This document shows positions 44,502 through 56,533 of a stretch of DNA of 64,000 nt, in pieces (within the stretch, counting starts at the first letter, position 1; every line of letters begins with the position of its first letter). The DNA is taken from assembly GCA_033980235.1 (NCBI GenBank), contig CM067067.1, forward strand, positions 8,578,047 through 8,642,046. Reading direction: 5' to 3'. The position numbers were made by a program, and so were the translations under genes. This DNA comes from Diadema setosum. Lineage: Eukaryota > Echinodermata > Echinoidea > Diadematoida > Diadematidae. A model generated the notes under the pieces. That model did not search any database. It saw only the letters and a program-made list of their open reading frames with translations, and was not told the origin of the DNA.

Positions 44502-47425
44502 GTAAGTATTCAAGTGTACAGCACTCTTATCTTGAAGTGATAGAGATGATGGAAATCTATCAAGAACCAGATATTTTGAATGAGATTGATAGGCTAGCCC
44601 AGTGCAGTGGCAGTGCAGTACCAGTGCATAAACATATTTACTAATACTTCTGTTTGCACTACCAGTAAGTGCAATACTATATTATAGTACTAAATTTACT
44701 CAAAATTTACTAGTACAGTAGTAGTATAGGCAAGCATGGTGTCACCGGACACCATGGTATTACTGGACACGCACATTTTTGCGTACTAATGACATTCTGT
44801 ACGCGCGAGACTTCATAGATTAGCCTCACAGAACTTTGTGTGGACCGAAATCGCAAAGAAATGCAACATAAAAATGTGAAAACACGAAGAAATTCACATT
44901 TTACCTCAATTTTTTTATAGTTGAGTGACCTGCACCTCATCATAGTTAATATTTATGCATGTTTGAATCACATTTCACCACTGAAATTCTATGAAATCCC
45001 ACTCACATACAGGAAAAATGCTGAAGATGCCAATAGAACCAAAGTTCACTGATCGATATCAGATTCGCAAGGTCAGAAATTTGTAGCTATCGTCCTCAAA
45101 CGCGAACGATTCGGAATAGTTGTGCGTTAAGGGGCCCGCAACTCATCACCCATGCGTGCAGCTCCCATAGACAAAGCACGTAAACTAGAACTTGCGTAAA
45201 AGTAGAGTCTAACCAGTTGTCGATTTCTCACAAGGTTTTATTGCGTGCAACTGTTCGAAACGTTCAAGACAGACATTTTACCATAAAATACGAAATTTGA
45301 ACCTCATTTGCCGATTTTTTCTTTGTCATCCGCACGGTGAGAATGTGTATGGTGATTTGTGGGATAAATTGTGATTCTGGTGCAAGGACTAGGTGCGAAA
45401 GATGTCAATTATTTCATTGCGAAAAGCGGGTCCGGTAATACAATGCGATTTTGGACCGCGCAAAAAGACAACTTTTTCAGAGGGGTATGTTGATTGTTGT
45501 TGTTGACCTCGACAAGAGTCCTTGACCCCTTGCCCTTAGTTTTGCTTACAAACACTAATACACTTACCATAGGTTTAAACAAAGGGGTTTTAATCTAGAT
45601 ATTTTGACTTTAAAGATAACATAAAGTTTTGGTACCTCAAAAGTTTCCCTGAATTTCCTTGTCTTAGTTTGTGTTTCAGGTTAAAGTACCTTTCATATAA
45701 CTAACACTGTGAGACTTACTCGCCCCAAAGTGCTCTCATGTCTTAGTAATCATGCAATTAACTGCGACCAGCAGCCCCATACGCATAGCGTAATGGGGCT
45801 TCGCATTGTAGCATTCAGGATCATGACAGATTTAGTATCGCAGGTAAATATCAACTTAAAATCCAGAAATTTCTTCAATTTGAAGACTTACCAATTAAGT
45901 TGAAGTATTGAAAACAGGCGTCAGGCAACGTTTGGTTCTGCCAATAATCCCTTTCTGTTCGAATTGATGACTGAATGTGACTCGGTCGAGAGGACCTTGG
46001 GAGAGCTACATACACTGAATACTACGGCCAGCGTATGCGCACACATTACATGCACACAAATTTCAAATCCATGAACGGATAAGATGTTTATGTGCGCATG
46101 CGCTGGCCGTCAATTCAGTGTAGCTCTCCCAACTACCTGTGTTCATATTTCTTGTGTTTTCTCTTGCTCTCTTCTACTAGGACACATGCACAGGATTTCT
46201 GCTGGGTGGAATTGGTGAAATCAACAATAAACGGCAACCCAATTTCATGGTGGTTGAAAAAGGTACTGTAACGAAGTAGAAAGACCAAGTCAATAGAATG
46301 CTGTTCAGGTGTTAAATTTAATAGATATTACATTTGCCAAAAGATTTTCATCAGGTTGAGTTTGTCCAATCATTTGATATACGCTTGACTGTAGTCTTAA
46401 GCCTGTACTTCAATTTACGTTTCTATGCGTTTCGTAGAATACTTTACTTTTGTTCGGTCTGAATAACAGCATCAAATGCCACTATGTAGCCATGTTCCTT
46501 CTGGCAAGTAAGCTTACATGTGTTATTCTCTTAGCTTTGTTTTTAATTGCCTGTTGTATATATTGATATTTGTTGTGTGACCAGTATGACAATGTACACT
46601 GCATATGACTGGTTAATCTTTCATTTCCCACTTCTGTCGTACCACATGCAGAAACTTCTGTCCATGAAATCGAAGAATGTTTCAGAGCTTTCATTGCTCG
46701 CACGGACATAGCCATTATTCTGATCAACCAGAACATAGCAGAGCACATCCGCCATCTCCTTGACAATCACACAGAACCAGTTCCAGCTGTCCTAGAGATT
46801 CCTTCTAAAGACAGCCCCTATGATCCTAGCAAGGATTCCATTCTAAGGAGAGCAAAGGTAAGTGCCATTTGCTGAATTGCTTTCTGTGTATACTTCCACC
46901 TTCTTGAACAACAACAACAACAACAAATAAAATGGTTGTCGACTGCAGTCAGATCGTAATATGCCTTAAAATAAAAGCACCATCAGCAGCAGCCATGCAT
47001 CAGCAAGTACAATTGTAGCATTTGCAATGAATTTAATCTTATTACAAGTACCTAGTTTTCCATCCTGGCATATGTTAGCATACACATATTTTGTTTTATT
47101 GCATTTATGAATTTGTTTGTCAGGTTTTTAATTCATGCAAAATTTATTATAAATTCAGGTTAATCTTTTCGTATCCATGTATACAGTACAAGTTTTTATG
47201 GTACATGTAAGTAAACAATTGTGCAGACTGAATGTAATGAGTTCTTATTAGTGCTCATGTGTTTCTAAGTACATTGTATGTTACTTTGCATAGATTGTTG
47301 ATGTCATTGCATGTAAGTAAAATTATGATAAATCCAACAAAATTCATAAAACCTTTGTATTATTCATCACTAATTCTATCTGATTTCCTTCCTAGGGTAT
47401 GTTCAGTGTTGAAGATTTCCGCTGA
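44454..47425 (+). CDS. ATP6V1F: V-type proton ATPase subunit F
   Basis: Four exons (44454-44501, 46181-46262, 46652-46857, 47396-47425) splice in frame into a complete 121-residue protein, close to the 119 of human ATP6V1F. It begins [16 protein letters not shown] and continues [20 protein letters not shown], then ETSVHEIEE. The third exon gives [15 protein letters not shown] and [20 protein letters not shown], and the last gives GMFSVEDFR. These are the family's conserved blocks in order. Subunit F is part of the central rotor stalk of the V1 sector, coupling ATP hydrolysis to proton pumping into lysosomes, endosomes and secretory organelles (family knowledge). The start has a purine-rich context (GGGAAAATGG). 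Intron 1 carries a truncated copy of a foldback element also found in LASP copy B. Confidence 0.96.
45612..46131. mobile_element. Truncated copy of the AGCCCCATACGCATAG foldback
   Basis: Aligns with 23813-24320: GGTACCTCAAAAGTTTCCCT, GCAGCCCCATACGCATAGCG, CCTTGGGAGAGCTACATACA. It stops soon after the loop, so most of the right arm is lost. It ends about 50 bases before the exon at 46181. Confidence 0.83.
46181..46262 (+). CDS. ATP6V1F: ATP6V1F exon 2
   Basis: After acceptor ctactag: [20 protein letters not shown] then NFMVVEK, leaving phase 1 at AAAG|gtact. GFLLGGIGE is diagnostic for the family. Confidence 0.96.
46652..46857 (+). CDS. ATP6V1F: ATP6V1F exon 3
   Basis: After acceptor catgcag: 68 full codons covering [19 protein letters not shown] and [13 protein letters not shown], then DSILRRAK with donor AAG|gtaagt. 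Confidence 0.97.
47396..47425 (+). CDS. ATP6V1F: ATP6V1F exon 4
   Basis: Tiny last exon after acceptor ttcctag: GMFSVEDFR then TGA, matching the GMFTAEDLR terminus of human subunit F. It is easy for gene finders to miss. Confidence 0.93.
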   Translation, partial: GMFSVEDFR

Positions 47426-48390
47426 TAGAACGGAACAGATACTTCCTACTTGCTACTGAGATTTACCATTCCGTCTGGAGTTTCAGCCATGTCAGGTGTG
47501 AAGATTTGAATTATGTCATCATGGTATGATAGATTTTATGAAAGTGTATCTGTATAGCATTTATGAAAATGTGTATTAACGTAGTCTAAAGCAAAGCTTT
47601 GTTTTAACAGGGCATGCAATGTTCTTTTCTGGTTAAAAGGTGTTTCAATTGGTATTGTGTGTAGACTGGGTGTACTCCTTCCAAGCATGTTTGTATATCC
47701 AATACAAATGAAGAGGTGGTACAATTTACTAAAATGTTATTCCTACATTGTTTTTGTTAATTCCTTTTGTTTTACCAGAAGGGTATTTCTTATTCCTTCA
47801 AACAAACAAATATTCTCTCTTTTTGATTTCTAGTATACATCATCTTCAGACGTGCAATATAATGCTATTTTTTTTTTTGTTACGCTTTAGCACAACAAAC
47901 ACAGACTCTTTAGAAAAGATGCTGAAGTTACAAGGCATTTTGCTATCTACATGTATTTCTTCTTAAAGGAATATATTTTCTTCACTACTGTTTGAGTGAA
48001 AGTTGTACATGTTTGTCTGGTATGCAGTACCATGGATATGACATTTGCTGTATTAAATTGGCATATGTGAAAAGTTATATTTCATAGTAAAAGTTTGGAG
48101 GGATGATTTCCTTATAACAGTACTTGCAGATAAGTGTATGTACACATATGTTTCATGTGAATTAATACTGAGGAATAATACTGATTGAACACACATTGCT
48201 TACCACTTAAACTGAAACTTTTTTGTGTGTGTGTGTAGATTTTCAAATAAGAACCAAAAGCTTTGCAGGAGTCAACCTATCGATATTACACATTTTCTCA
48301 TCTCATTATTGTTATCTTCAGTAACTTGTACCAGAGAATAGATAGGTATGTTTTGTAAGAATTACTACATGTAATTTGAATAAATCACGT
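47426..48390 (+). other. Probable 3' untranslated region of ATP6V1F
   Basis: No coding signal. An AATAAA hexamer at 48379-48384 would give a 3' UTR of roughly 0.95 kb. The end point is inferred only from that hexamer. Confidence 0.45.
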
Positions 48391-51055
48391 ACTTGTAGAA
48401 TCTAATACACTAGTATTATTTGATGAAAGTAACATTAAATATCAAGGAATTTTCAAAGATGTTCCTCTGCCAATGGCTAATACCAGTCTTGTAAGCGTAA
48501 CATGATTATGTACTTACATGTACTTTATGGTAGAGCGTGACTCAGGAAGTCTTACCTTTACCATGACTGATTGAAATTCTGTATGCATTGCCCTCTAAAA
48601 GTGAGTGAAAACTGTTTCATTTCTTTTTCTACTGTGTGAAGCCAGTATATTTTAAAAGTTGATGATTGCATACAAAGTGTAGACTGTAGCATTTCAGTTA
48701 TTGACTGTTTGCAATGCAGAGTTCATTGAAATTAAAGCTGGGAACTTTATTTATCATAATGAATATACCCTTGAAGATTAATTTGTTTGTGCAGTGTTGC
48801 ACAGTGCACAGGTGCCTTTACTGACCTTTCAGGTAATTGAGACTCGGAGCCATCCAATTCATTAATGGGAAAAACAAAAAGCAAACAAACAAAAATAACA
48901 AGGGTGAATTAATATCGTTAGTCTCAATTTGGAGTGTCTGTTAAAACTATATTTTAAACTGGTAAAATTTACAGACACCTAGAGAGGTTCTTTGTAGTAA
49001 GCTTTATGTGTAATGTCACTGTGGAAGTAAAGTAACATATGGGAAGTATGCATTATCTCTTTTACATGTGTTTTTCTCCCCTCATAATAGCCATAATTAT
49101 TTGTGACACTTGTCAACTAGGCACAAAAGTGTGTGAGAAAGCTATTGGTTTAATAGCACTTCTTGCGTCTTGGCTGCAAATGGAGACAATTGAAAGATGG
49201 GTTAGTTTGACATGCATCATGTATAGCTATATGCAGAATTACTCATACTGAATACATCAGCAATATTGCTTGTATATTTTGTGATTTCTGTACAACATAT
49301 CCTCATAATACATAGCACAGATTGACTGCATTGCTGGGACTTCTTTGTTTGTATTTCAGTACTGAAATGTATTGCTGGGACATTCTTAAGATGTCTCTAC
49401 TTGTCCTCTTTGTGGATGTGAGAAATAGTGTAAAATACTAAAACTAAGTAAATTAATTAACAAGGAGTCCCATGATTTGTCTCATTGTTCCAAATACTTC
49501 CTAGTCTTGCTTGTTGCTTTCATTTATGTGAAGATTTGGTTAATTACAATGTATGTTGGTAACAGTATAGTCTTGTATGGATGTATTTTTATTAATTGAT
49601 TTTACTTCTGACACATAACATTTAGCCCACTGATTGATAAAGTGTTTGGATGAAAGCATTTGATTGTAAAACACAATTGCCAGACTAGCAAAAGAGATGT
49701 ACATGTACAGTACATGCATGTATGCTTGTTTTGATTAAACAAGTTAACCGTATCTATACCAAATCAAGCATGTACAATCTATGCTTAAATTCACAAATGA
49801 ATGGTGCTGACAATTCATCTGAAAGCAAGATTATTTCCAAACTATTGCAGAGCCTATGTGTGTGTGTGTGTGTGTGTTTGTGTCTTTCCGTCTGTCCATC
49901 TGTGTGTTTGCATCTTTATTAAGTATGGACGTACTGGTAAATGTATACACAGTGCATGCATGTCAAATGTACATGTATTTGCATTTCATGTGAGAACAGC
50001 CACAAACACATAATGTGTGTTCATGATGTGTAATGCATGTTTATGTATTGGTAGTCATGGAAGATACATTATTTTTAACATTCCTAATGTTTCAAGGATA
50101 CATTTGATACGAGCATTCACATTTCTACCAGCAATAACAATTACACCTGTACAGTGTTTCAAAATTTTGATTTACAGTTATGCGTTGATAACTTGACGCT
50201 CTACATCAAAACTAAGAAACATTAAATACATTGTAAATGTAATATGGAAGCACAGTGATACATGTACCACCAAAGCTTTTATGAAGGTGATTCTTAGTTC
50301 TTGAAGTATAGTGTCTTTAGAGTGTGTGCATCACATGTGACTAAACAATCTTTGATCAACTGTAGTGACAGTGGAGCTGGTATGCACAAAACAAGTGCTT
50401 CTGACACCATATACTGTAGTGTTTATTTACAACAGCCCCCTTTTAGTCAAGGTCACAAACGGCAAGAGCTATCTACATAGTTGTAAAATATGCCATTTTT
50501 TTACTGTCTTTAACTTGAAGATTTTGTAAAATACCAAGTGCATTGATATATACATGTAACTACAATTGTACAACTGAACAGTCTGTTTATCATACACACA
50601 CACACACAAAAAAAAAAGTTTATGCTTTCTTGATCAGAAGGTGATATTGCATGCGTCTGATTAGTTTTCTTATGACTGTATACTGTAAGTGTTCATTATT
50701 CAAAAGTCAATCTCTCATGTGAAATGAATCACATACCACACTGGTATCCATTTAGAATGAATAGGAAACCTAGCAACATTTTGTTGATGGCCTACACTAC
50801 AGTTGTACTTTGAGCAATGTAGGAGAATTGCTATTTGACATACTGGTATTTACAGGTAAATTTCAGGAGCAGAGGAGATTTGGGGCAGGATCTACCACAC
50901 CAGGAACTGAACAGAAAAAAAAAAGAAAGAAAAAACACACACTAGTTTAGCCAGGGAAGTGATGGTGGGTTGATATGCCTAAGTATCATTGACTCCCCTT
51001 TCAGTGCTTACAGAGAGGTGGAAAGACTGGACTTCCCACCTCCCTGGTGCTTGTT

Positions 51056-51104
<49 letters not shown>

Positions 51105-51345
51105 ATACATCATATGTTTGTTTGTGTGGGTTTTTTGTTTTTTGTTTTGTTAGGATGGGGTAGCGTTGAGCTCTTTTGCCACCTCCATTAACCAGGGAAG
51201 TGGGACACATTGCTTATTGAACATCCCTACCTCTCACATGCAGCCTTAAAATTATAAATGCTCATACACATCTGGAGGATATTTCAGAGTTGTGTTAAAT
51301 GATCAAATTAACAAAAGCCTGATAGACTCGTGCTGCTGTAGCGCT
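48391..51345. other. AT-rich intergenic stretch; nothing recognised
   Basis: Only simple repeats stand out: (TG)n at about 49857-49877 and (GT)n at 51057-51102. Short open frames here are low-complexity or lack motifs. Confidence 0.55.
51057..51102. repeat. (GT)n microsatellite
   Basis: About 22 GT units, the longest GT tract in the window. Confidence 0.92.
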
Positions 51346-51546
51346 TATACTGTAAAAGTGGATATTTTCGCTAATTTTTCACGCTTGGCCTGGTAAAAAG
51401 AGTTTCGCATGTTTTTAACCCGTTGAGGACGAGTCCCGAGTATACTCGGGCAGGTGTCTACGGGAAATGCGTGTTGTAGCAAAATGAAACCGTCCTCAAC
51501 GGGTTAATTCTGCCAAATCAAGATATAAAGTAGGCCTACAGGAACA

Positions 51547-52700
51547 TATGTGACCATGCATCACAAAACGAACAAAAAGTCGCACACAGTGATTTTGTGT
51601 GAGGACTGAAAATGGGTGAATTGGGTCAACGTGACCAATCTTCAGTTTTTCACATTTTCTGAAAGAGCAAGTCTTTTTCTATGTTATGTTAAAGTTTGGG
51701 ATCATAAAACAAACAGGAACTTGTGTTTTCAGCAGTTCTCTTCAAACACCTTTTGGTGGAATAGTGTGATTAGGTATTTCTCACAGAACCCGCCTCTCAT
51801 TTCTCAAAAACACTGTCATACTCTTCACTTTCAACTCCAATAACTTTGAAAAGAATAATGCTATTGCATTGAAAGTTAATATTAATCATCTACAGACTGT
51901 GTTAAAGGAGACCTCCGGATGATTTTCAGATTTTTACATTTGAACAACTATAAATTAGTTATACTGAGGACAGAGTTTCAGGATTTGTGATAATTGGGAT
52001 GAAGAATAAATATATTTTCAAAATTTAGAACGAATTGCAATGAACAAGGATGATGACATGACAGAGTCACCATAAGAATGCATGAGTTGGGGCTCATGGA
52101 AGCAGAACAAAAGAAGAAGGCATGCATAGGTTATACACAGGTGAACTCGCAAGCAAGCGGTATTGTAATGAAATTACACTGTTACATTTCTGAAATATGT
52201 GAACCTCCTATGTCATCATCCTTGTTCAGTGTAATTTGTTTAAGGTTTTTCAAAGTAATGTTTCTCTGCTCAAGAACCACAATAAATTCCTCAAATCTAT
52301 ACATGGAGTTGTCGATTTATGTACTACATGATGTGAAATTATGAAAATCGTCTGGAATGTCCCTTTAATGAAGCATGCTCAATTACAGCTTAATCTGATA
52401 ACCCCTTCATTGTTGTTGCTCCCGTGGTCAACACCCTGTTTTTTTGTTCCATTCATCCCAAAGCTAGCACGGTTTGGTAAAGATTAAACACTTGAATAGA
52501 CCCTGAGCCTCTTTTCTCAGTTCACACTTTCCAGAGAGTGTCCTTTCTTTCCAATTATTTAGATAGGTTAGGAGAGTCCATTTTGAATTGAGTTACATCA
52601 TTTTAAAGCCTAGCCTATAGTCTGCTCTTTCAAAATCTACTCTTAACTAAAAATCCATAGCTGGCGACTTTTTGTTGGTTTTGTGATGCAGGGTCACATA
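51547..52700. mobile_element. TATGTGACC foldback carrying an inserted MITE
   Basis: TATGTGACCATGCATCACAA and TTGTGATGCAGGGTCACATA are inverted. Without the 51902-52368 insertion and one TTAA it would be close to 683 bp, against 681 bp for 40799-41479. Confidence 0.85.
51902..52368. mobile_element. TTAA-flanked foldback MITE (AGGAGACCTCCGGATGATTT)
   Basis: Left TTAAAGGAGACCTCCGGATG and right CGTCTGGAATGTCCCTTTAA are imperfect inverses, and the inner arms TTCATTGCAA/TTGTTCAGTG-type also pair. The host copy at 41140 shows the empty site (GTGTTGATAGAGCATGCTCA). Confidence 0.85.
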
Positions 52701-53802
52701 TGGCAAGCGAAAATATTTGTGTGCTTTTATTTTCGCTCTAGTTTCTGGTTGTGTGAAATGCACGAAAATTTCAACACCACAAAAATTAAACTTTTACAGT
52801 ATTCCATCATATGGACATATTTTGCTGTCTTGATATTTTCAGTTTCTCTCATTTTAAATCTTGATACAGTGTAATAAACAAGGTTTTCTACATATGGATA
52901 ACTTAAAATGTACAGATAACATTGATTAGACCATCATGTAGTCTTTCTACTAACAGGGAAAGATAGTTACGTAGTATTTGTTCAGGCACATAATATGGAA
53001 ATCAGTGTTTGCATTGGTAAAATGACAGGAAAGAACATGTCGTGACTATTAACAGTGATTTAACAATTTAAAAATTACTTAATGTGTCACCTTAGTGCAT
53101 TTTATGATGAGCATGATAAAACTCTTAACCTTTTTATATCTTTAAACTTGCCGTATTGTTCATTCTTTTGTGGCGACTTCAGCCTATGAATTGCTATAAA
53201 AGAAAAGCATAAGACAGAATTTCAAGTTGTTCTCTCAAGTGAAAAAAAGAGGTGAAGGAGAGGGTTTACCTTGTATAAAATCAATGCAACAAAAGGTCTC
53301 ACTGAAATTAAATGAATTCGAAGAAAGTTCCTGATATGTTGAATGTAAATCTGACTATAACTTGATGTTATGGGGAACCATTGATATAACCAACTTCCTT
53401 GCAATCATGTCTGCACACTTGCATTGTCTCCCCCCCCCCCCCCCCCCCCCAATTACAATAGTTGACGTAGGCCCCTTTGGGAGAAGAGGGGTTTGTGGTA
53501 ACTTTTGATATAGGCCTATTATTCAAAAATTATATAAAACATTATTTTATATGCCTCCTCAGTTCAAAAGCCTGGTTGCATGTGGGAAGAAATGTTTTTG
53601 GAATTTAGAGATAGATTAAAAATAAAGACTAAGAAAATAGAAAAACACAAGAAAACCCATGATTATGAGGAAGTTCTAGCTGAGATATTCTTCTCATCCA
53701 CAAGCACCCCTAGTTCCCCAGTCTCCCCTCTTTGCTGGAGTGAGCTACCCCAAGGAGTTTTTGCACAAATATGTAAATATCTTTAAAGCTGTTCCTACAA
53801 AA

Positions 53803-53880
53803 CAGGGACGGATCCAGAAACTAACCACGGGGATTCATCTAATTTTGTTTCCCCCCCCCCCCCCCCCATCCGCCTCTGCA
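53803..53880. mobile_element. Possible short hAT-like remnant
   Basis: CAGGGACGGATCCAGAAACT at the left and CATCCGCCTCTGC at the right resemble the CAGTGGCGGATCCAG terminus seen at 18666-18828. A C-run fills the middle. Confidence 0.45.
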
Positions 53881-54423
53881 AAACAATGTAGACACACAAG
53901 GACTATGTTTTCACATTACTTTTCTATATACTTAAAATGTTAGTCCATTTTCTCAAAATTTAACTTATTTTTTTTTTGCTTTGATTTGTTCTTTTCCTTT
54001 CAAGAAGGTGACATTATCTTTTGGCTATCACACATCACTTCTGAAACCTGGTTATAACGGCCGTTATAACATGTTCTGCCTTGCTGCAAGGCCTATATAT
54101 ATAAGCTTATATATTTTCTCCGTACGGTCTGAAAATAAACACGATGTCATGTTCTATTTCTGTATCTTCGACAACGTGCGTGAAGCAGACGCCCTTGTTT
54201 ATGTGGTTTTACTTTACTACCAGGTAAATAAAAATGTATTTGTTTGAACAAATTTCTAGAATTGAATACAGACGTATATCATCATATTACAATTATCTAA
54301 TGTAATTATTAAATATTTAAAAAGGCATTCTGCAGTCAAAAATATATTGATTTGTATACTTTCTTCAATAGAGTTGTGGGAAATATATAAAGAGTGCTTG
54401 AAAAAATCTACGAGTAATTACAA

Positions 54424-54773
54424 AGCCGAGCGCTACACCACTGTGCTCAGTGTAGTGTACAAACTTAGCGAGCAATAAATACGAGATTACCGGAGGGTTG
54501 GGCAAGGAGTGTCGAGGCCGAGAGCCAGGCGGAAGCACATACGGACAAGTTCTGTCGACTCTGTACAGTAAAAGTTGTACATTGCACCAGCATACAGTGC
54601 AGTGCCGAGCAGAGTGAGTGTACATCCACAGAGGAGTTCTGTGTGTACATCCCGAGTGAAGGAGGAAGAATTACTAGTGAGTACACGAAACGAGTGCGGA
54701 AGAACCGGTGTTGCATGCCGACCGTCGTTAATACATCTCGAATGTTTTCACGACCGCCTGATTTTCAACCTTG
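54424..54773 (+). other. Candidate promoter and 5' untranslated exon of the Rac-BTB gene
   Basis: This stretch is less AT-rich and has more CG dinucleotides than its surroundings. It ends in a strong donor, CTTG|gtaagta, at 54773/54774. The coding exon of the Rac-BTB gene begins 4.5 kb downstream with an acceptor well before its ATG, so an upstream noncoding exon is expected. The pairing of this donor with that acceptor is an inference. Confidence 0.4.
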
Positions 54774-55271
54774 GTAAGTACATACCGTATTATGCATGGA
54801 AGTTTGAAGAGCTACCAGTAATGTTAGGCCCTAACCGTTTAACGTTAGGCCTAATTGGCCTAGAAACTAACCGATTTAATGTTCCCTATTATTATGTAAG
54901 CTAACACTTGTTAGTCCACGGCAATGTCGGGGTTGCTCGAACACAAGTCACAACACATGCCATGCCACACACCCTTTTCTAACGTTAACAACGGCTACAG
55001 GAAACAGATCATGACATACGTTTCCTTTCACTCGTTTTATTTTACTTTTAGTTTTAGATTTGCTTCACCATGCTTTGCACCATGCACCTGACCTTGTGCA
55101 CCTTGAGGTTGATGATCATGATGATGGCAGTGATTGTCACTCTTCAATCTTGTTTTTGTCTTTGTCTCTTTCTAGACTAGACTAGACGTCTATTTGAATA
55201 GCGATGAGTCATGACTATAAATTAAATGTTAGACTAACGTTAGACCCAGATCTCCTCAAGAGTTAGACAGA

Positions 55272-55350
55272 AAGATCCATTGACGCTGTCCGGAGGGGAT
55301 CCGTGAAGCCAGACGCAGTCTCCGCGGAACATTCCCCGACGGACAGATAC
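55272..55350. repeat. Dispersed GC-rich block (copy 2)
   Basis: AGAAAGATCC, then ATTGACGCTGTCCGGAGGGG and ATCCGTGAAGCCAGACGCAG match the complement of 43490-43605. It lies about 0.5 kb past the candidate 5' exon of the Rac-BTB gene. Confidence 0.75.
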
Positions 55351-55703
55351 AGTCAACTCAACTCAAGAGTAAGACTGGAATTGTCAATGCATGTTTAAAC
55401 ATAGCCCATTGTTTCAGATTATCAGATTCTTCTCAAGTTGCACAGACGTTAACTATACACAGCCCAGTCGCTGTATGTAGATACGCACAGCGTAGTAACA
55501 GCGTCTGGTCGGGCTACATAGACGTCTAACGTTAATTACACTCACACTAGTCACAGTCACACTTGTAAGTATTAACGTTACACAGTTACAGAGGTACCCT
55601 ACGTGTATACTATAAATTAAAGCCCGAATACATTTATAGACCCTATAAATTTACCTATTGACCACTTTCACTAGTTTCAGTGCTACGACTAGTACGAGTA
55701 GAC

Positions 55704-55877
55704 CTTGACCGACAAGTATGTCTATCAAATTCCACGAAAAACTTCTCATTTATAGTAGGCCTAACGTTAGGTCTAATGACATTTGCTGGGTCAGTTTTCA
55801 GCGAAACACTGACCCAGCAAATGTCATTACTATAAATGAGAAGTTTTTCTCGGAATTAGACATACTTGTCGGTCAAG
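55704..55877. repeat. Inverted repeat with long arms
   Basis: CTTGACCGACAAGTATGTCT at the left pairs with GACATACTTGTCGGTCAAG at the right, and ACTTCTCATTTATAGTA and ATGACATTTGCTGGGTCAGT pair around the loop TTTCAGCGAAAC. The left arm has about 20 extra bases (AGGCCTAACGTTAGGTCTA). Confidence 0.85.
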
Positions 55878-56533
55878 AGTAGAAATCTAGACCCTACATT
55901 GTCATTGTACAATGTCTAAAAATGCCTGCTTACAAAGTCACAGAATGAATATTTAATCTGCCTCATACCAAGGTCATGGAGGTTTCAGAGCTGGAGTTCT
56001 ATTAAACTGGCTGTGTGGTACAAATGACAGGCAGCAAAGTAGTCAAACAGCTGCCAGTTTCTGTATGCAGAAAAGAATTAATTTCCTAGCTCCTGGTAGG
56101 CCCTACATTTGTGCCTTGGCTTTAGGTACAGAATCAACCCACAGTCCTTACCAATCACAGTATCGTGGAACGAGAGGCCATCCCTTCAAATTATTTGCCA
56201 CCCATTGTCGTTTGAACATCCACAGCAACTGTTCTAGCAAAAGAGTTGTCTAGTCATGAAACAGTTTGCCCTCATCACTAGTGATATCCGCTAGTATAGA
56301 TTCTGTCAAACACAGTTTAGACACGTTCCGGTCAGACAAATGTTTTGAAATTGTCTGACATCCATGCCCACGCTTGATATACCACGTAGACTGTTTGCAT
56401 GCTACCAAGTGCTGACAACCGGGAGACTTGGCAGGACCTATCTACACTCTCATACAGATTATGATTGGGCCTGGTTCGATGCTGCCATATTTCTGAGCAG
56501 TCTTGAATCTTGGGATTCATTTTGAACACTGAA

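Larger units (their letters stand above)
51349..52802. mobile_element. Outer palindromic element, interrupted by nested insertions
   Basis: TACTGTAAAAGTGGATATTT at the left and AAATTAAACTTTTACAGTA at the right are inverted ends of a short element. Its interior is split by 51417-51507 and 51547-52700. Confidence 0.72.

Noticed and set aside
53580..53786. Possible exon (EEMFLEFRDRLKIKTKKIEK...)
   Set aside because: Charged and helical in look, but no acceptor, donor or recognisable family; likely chance.
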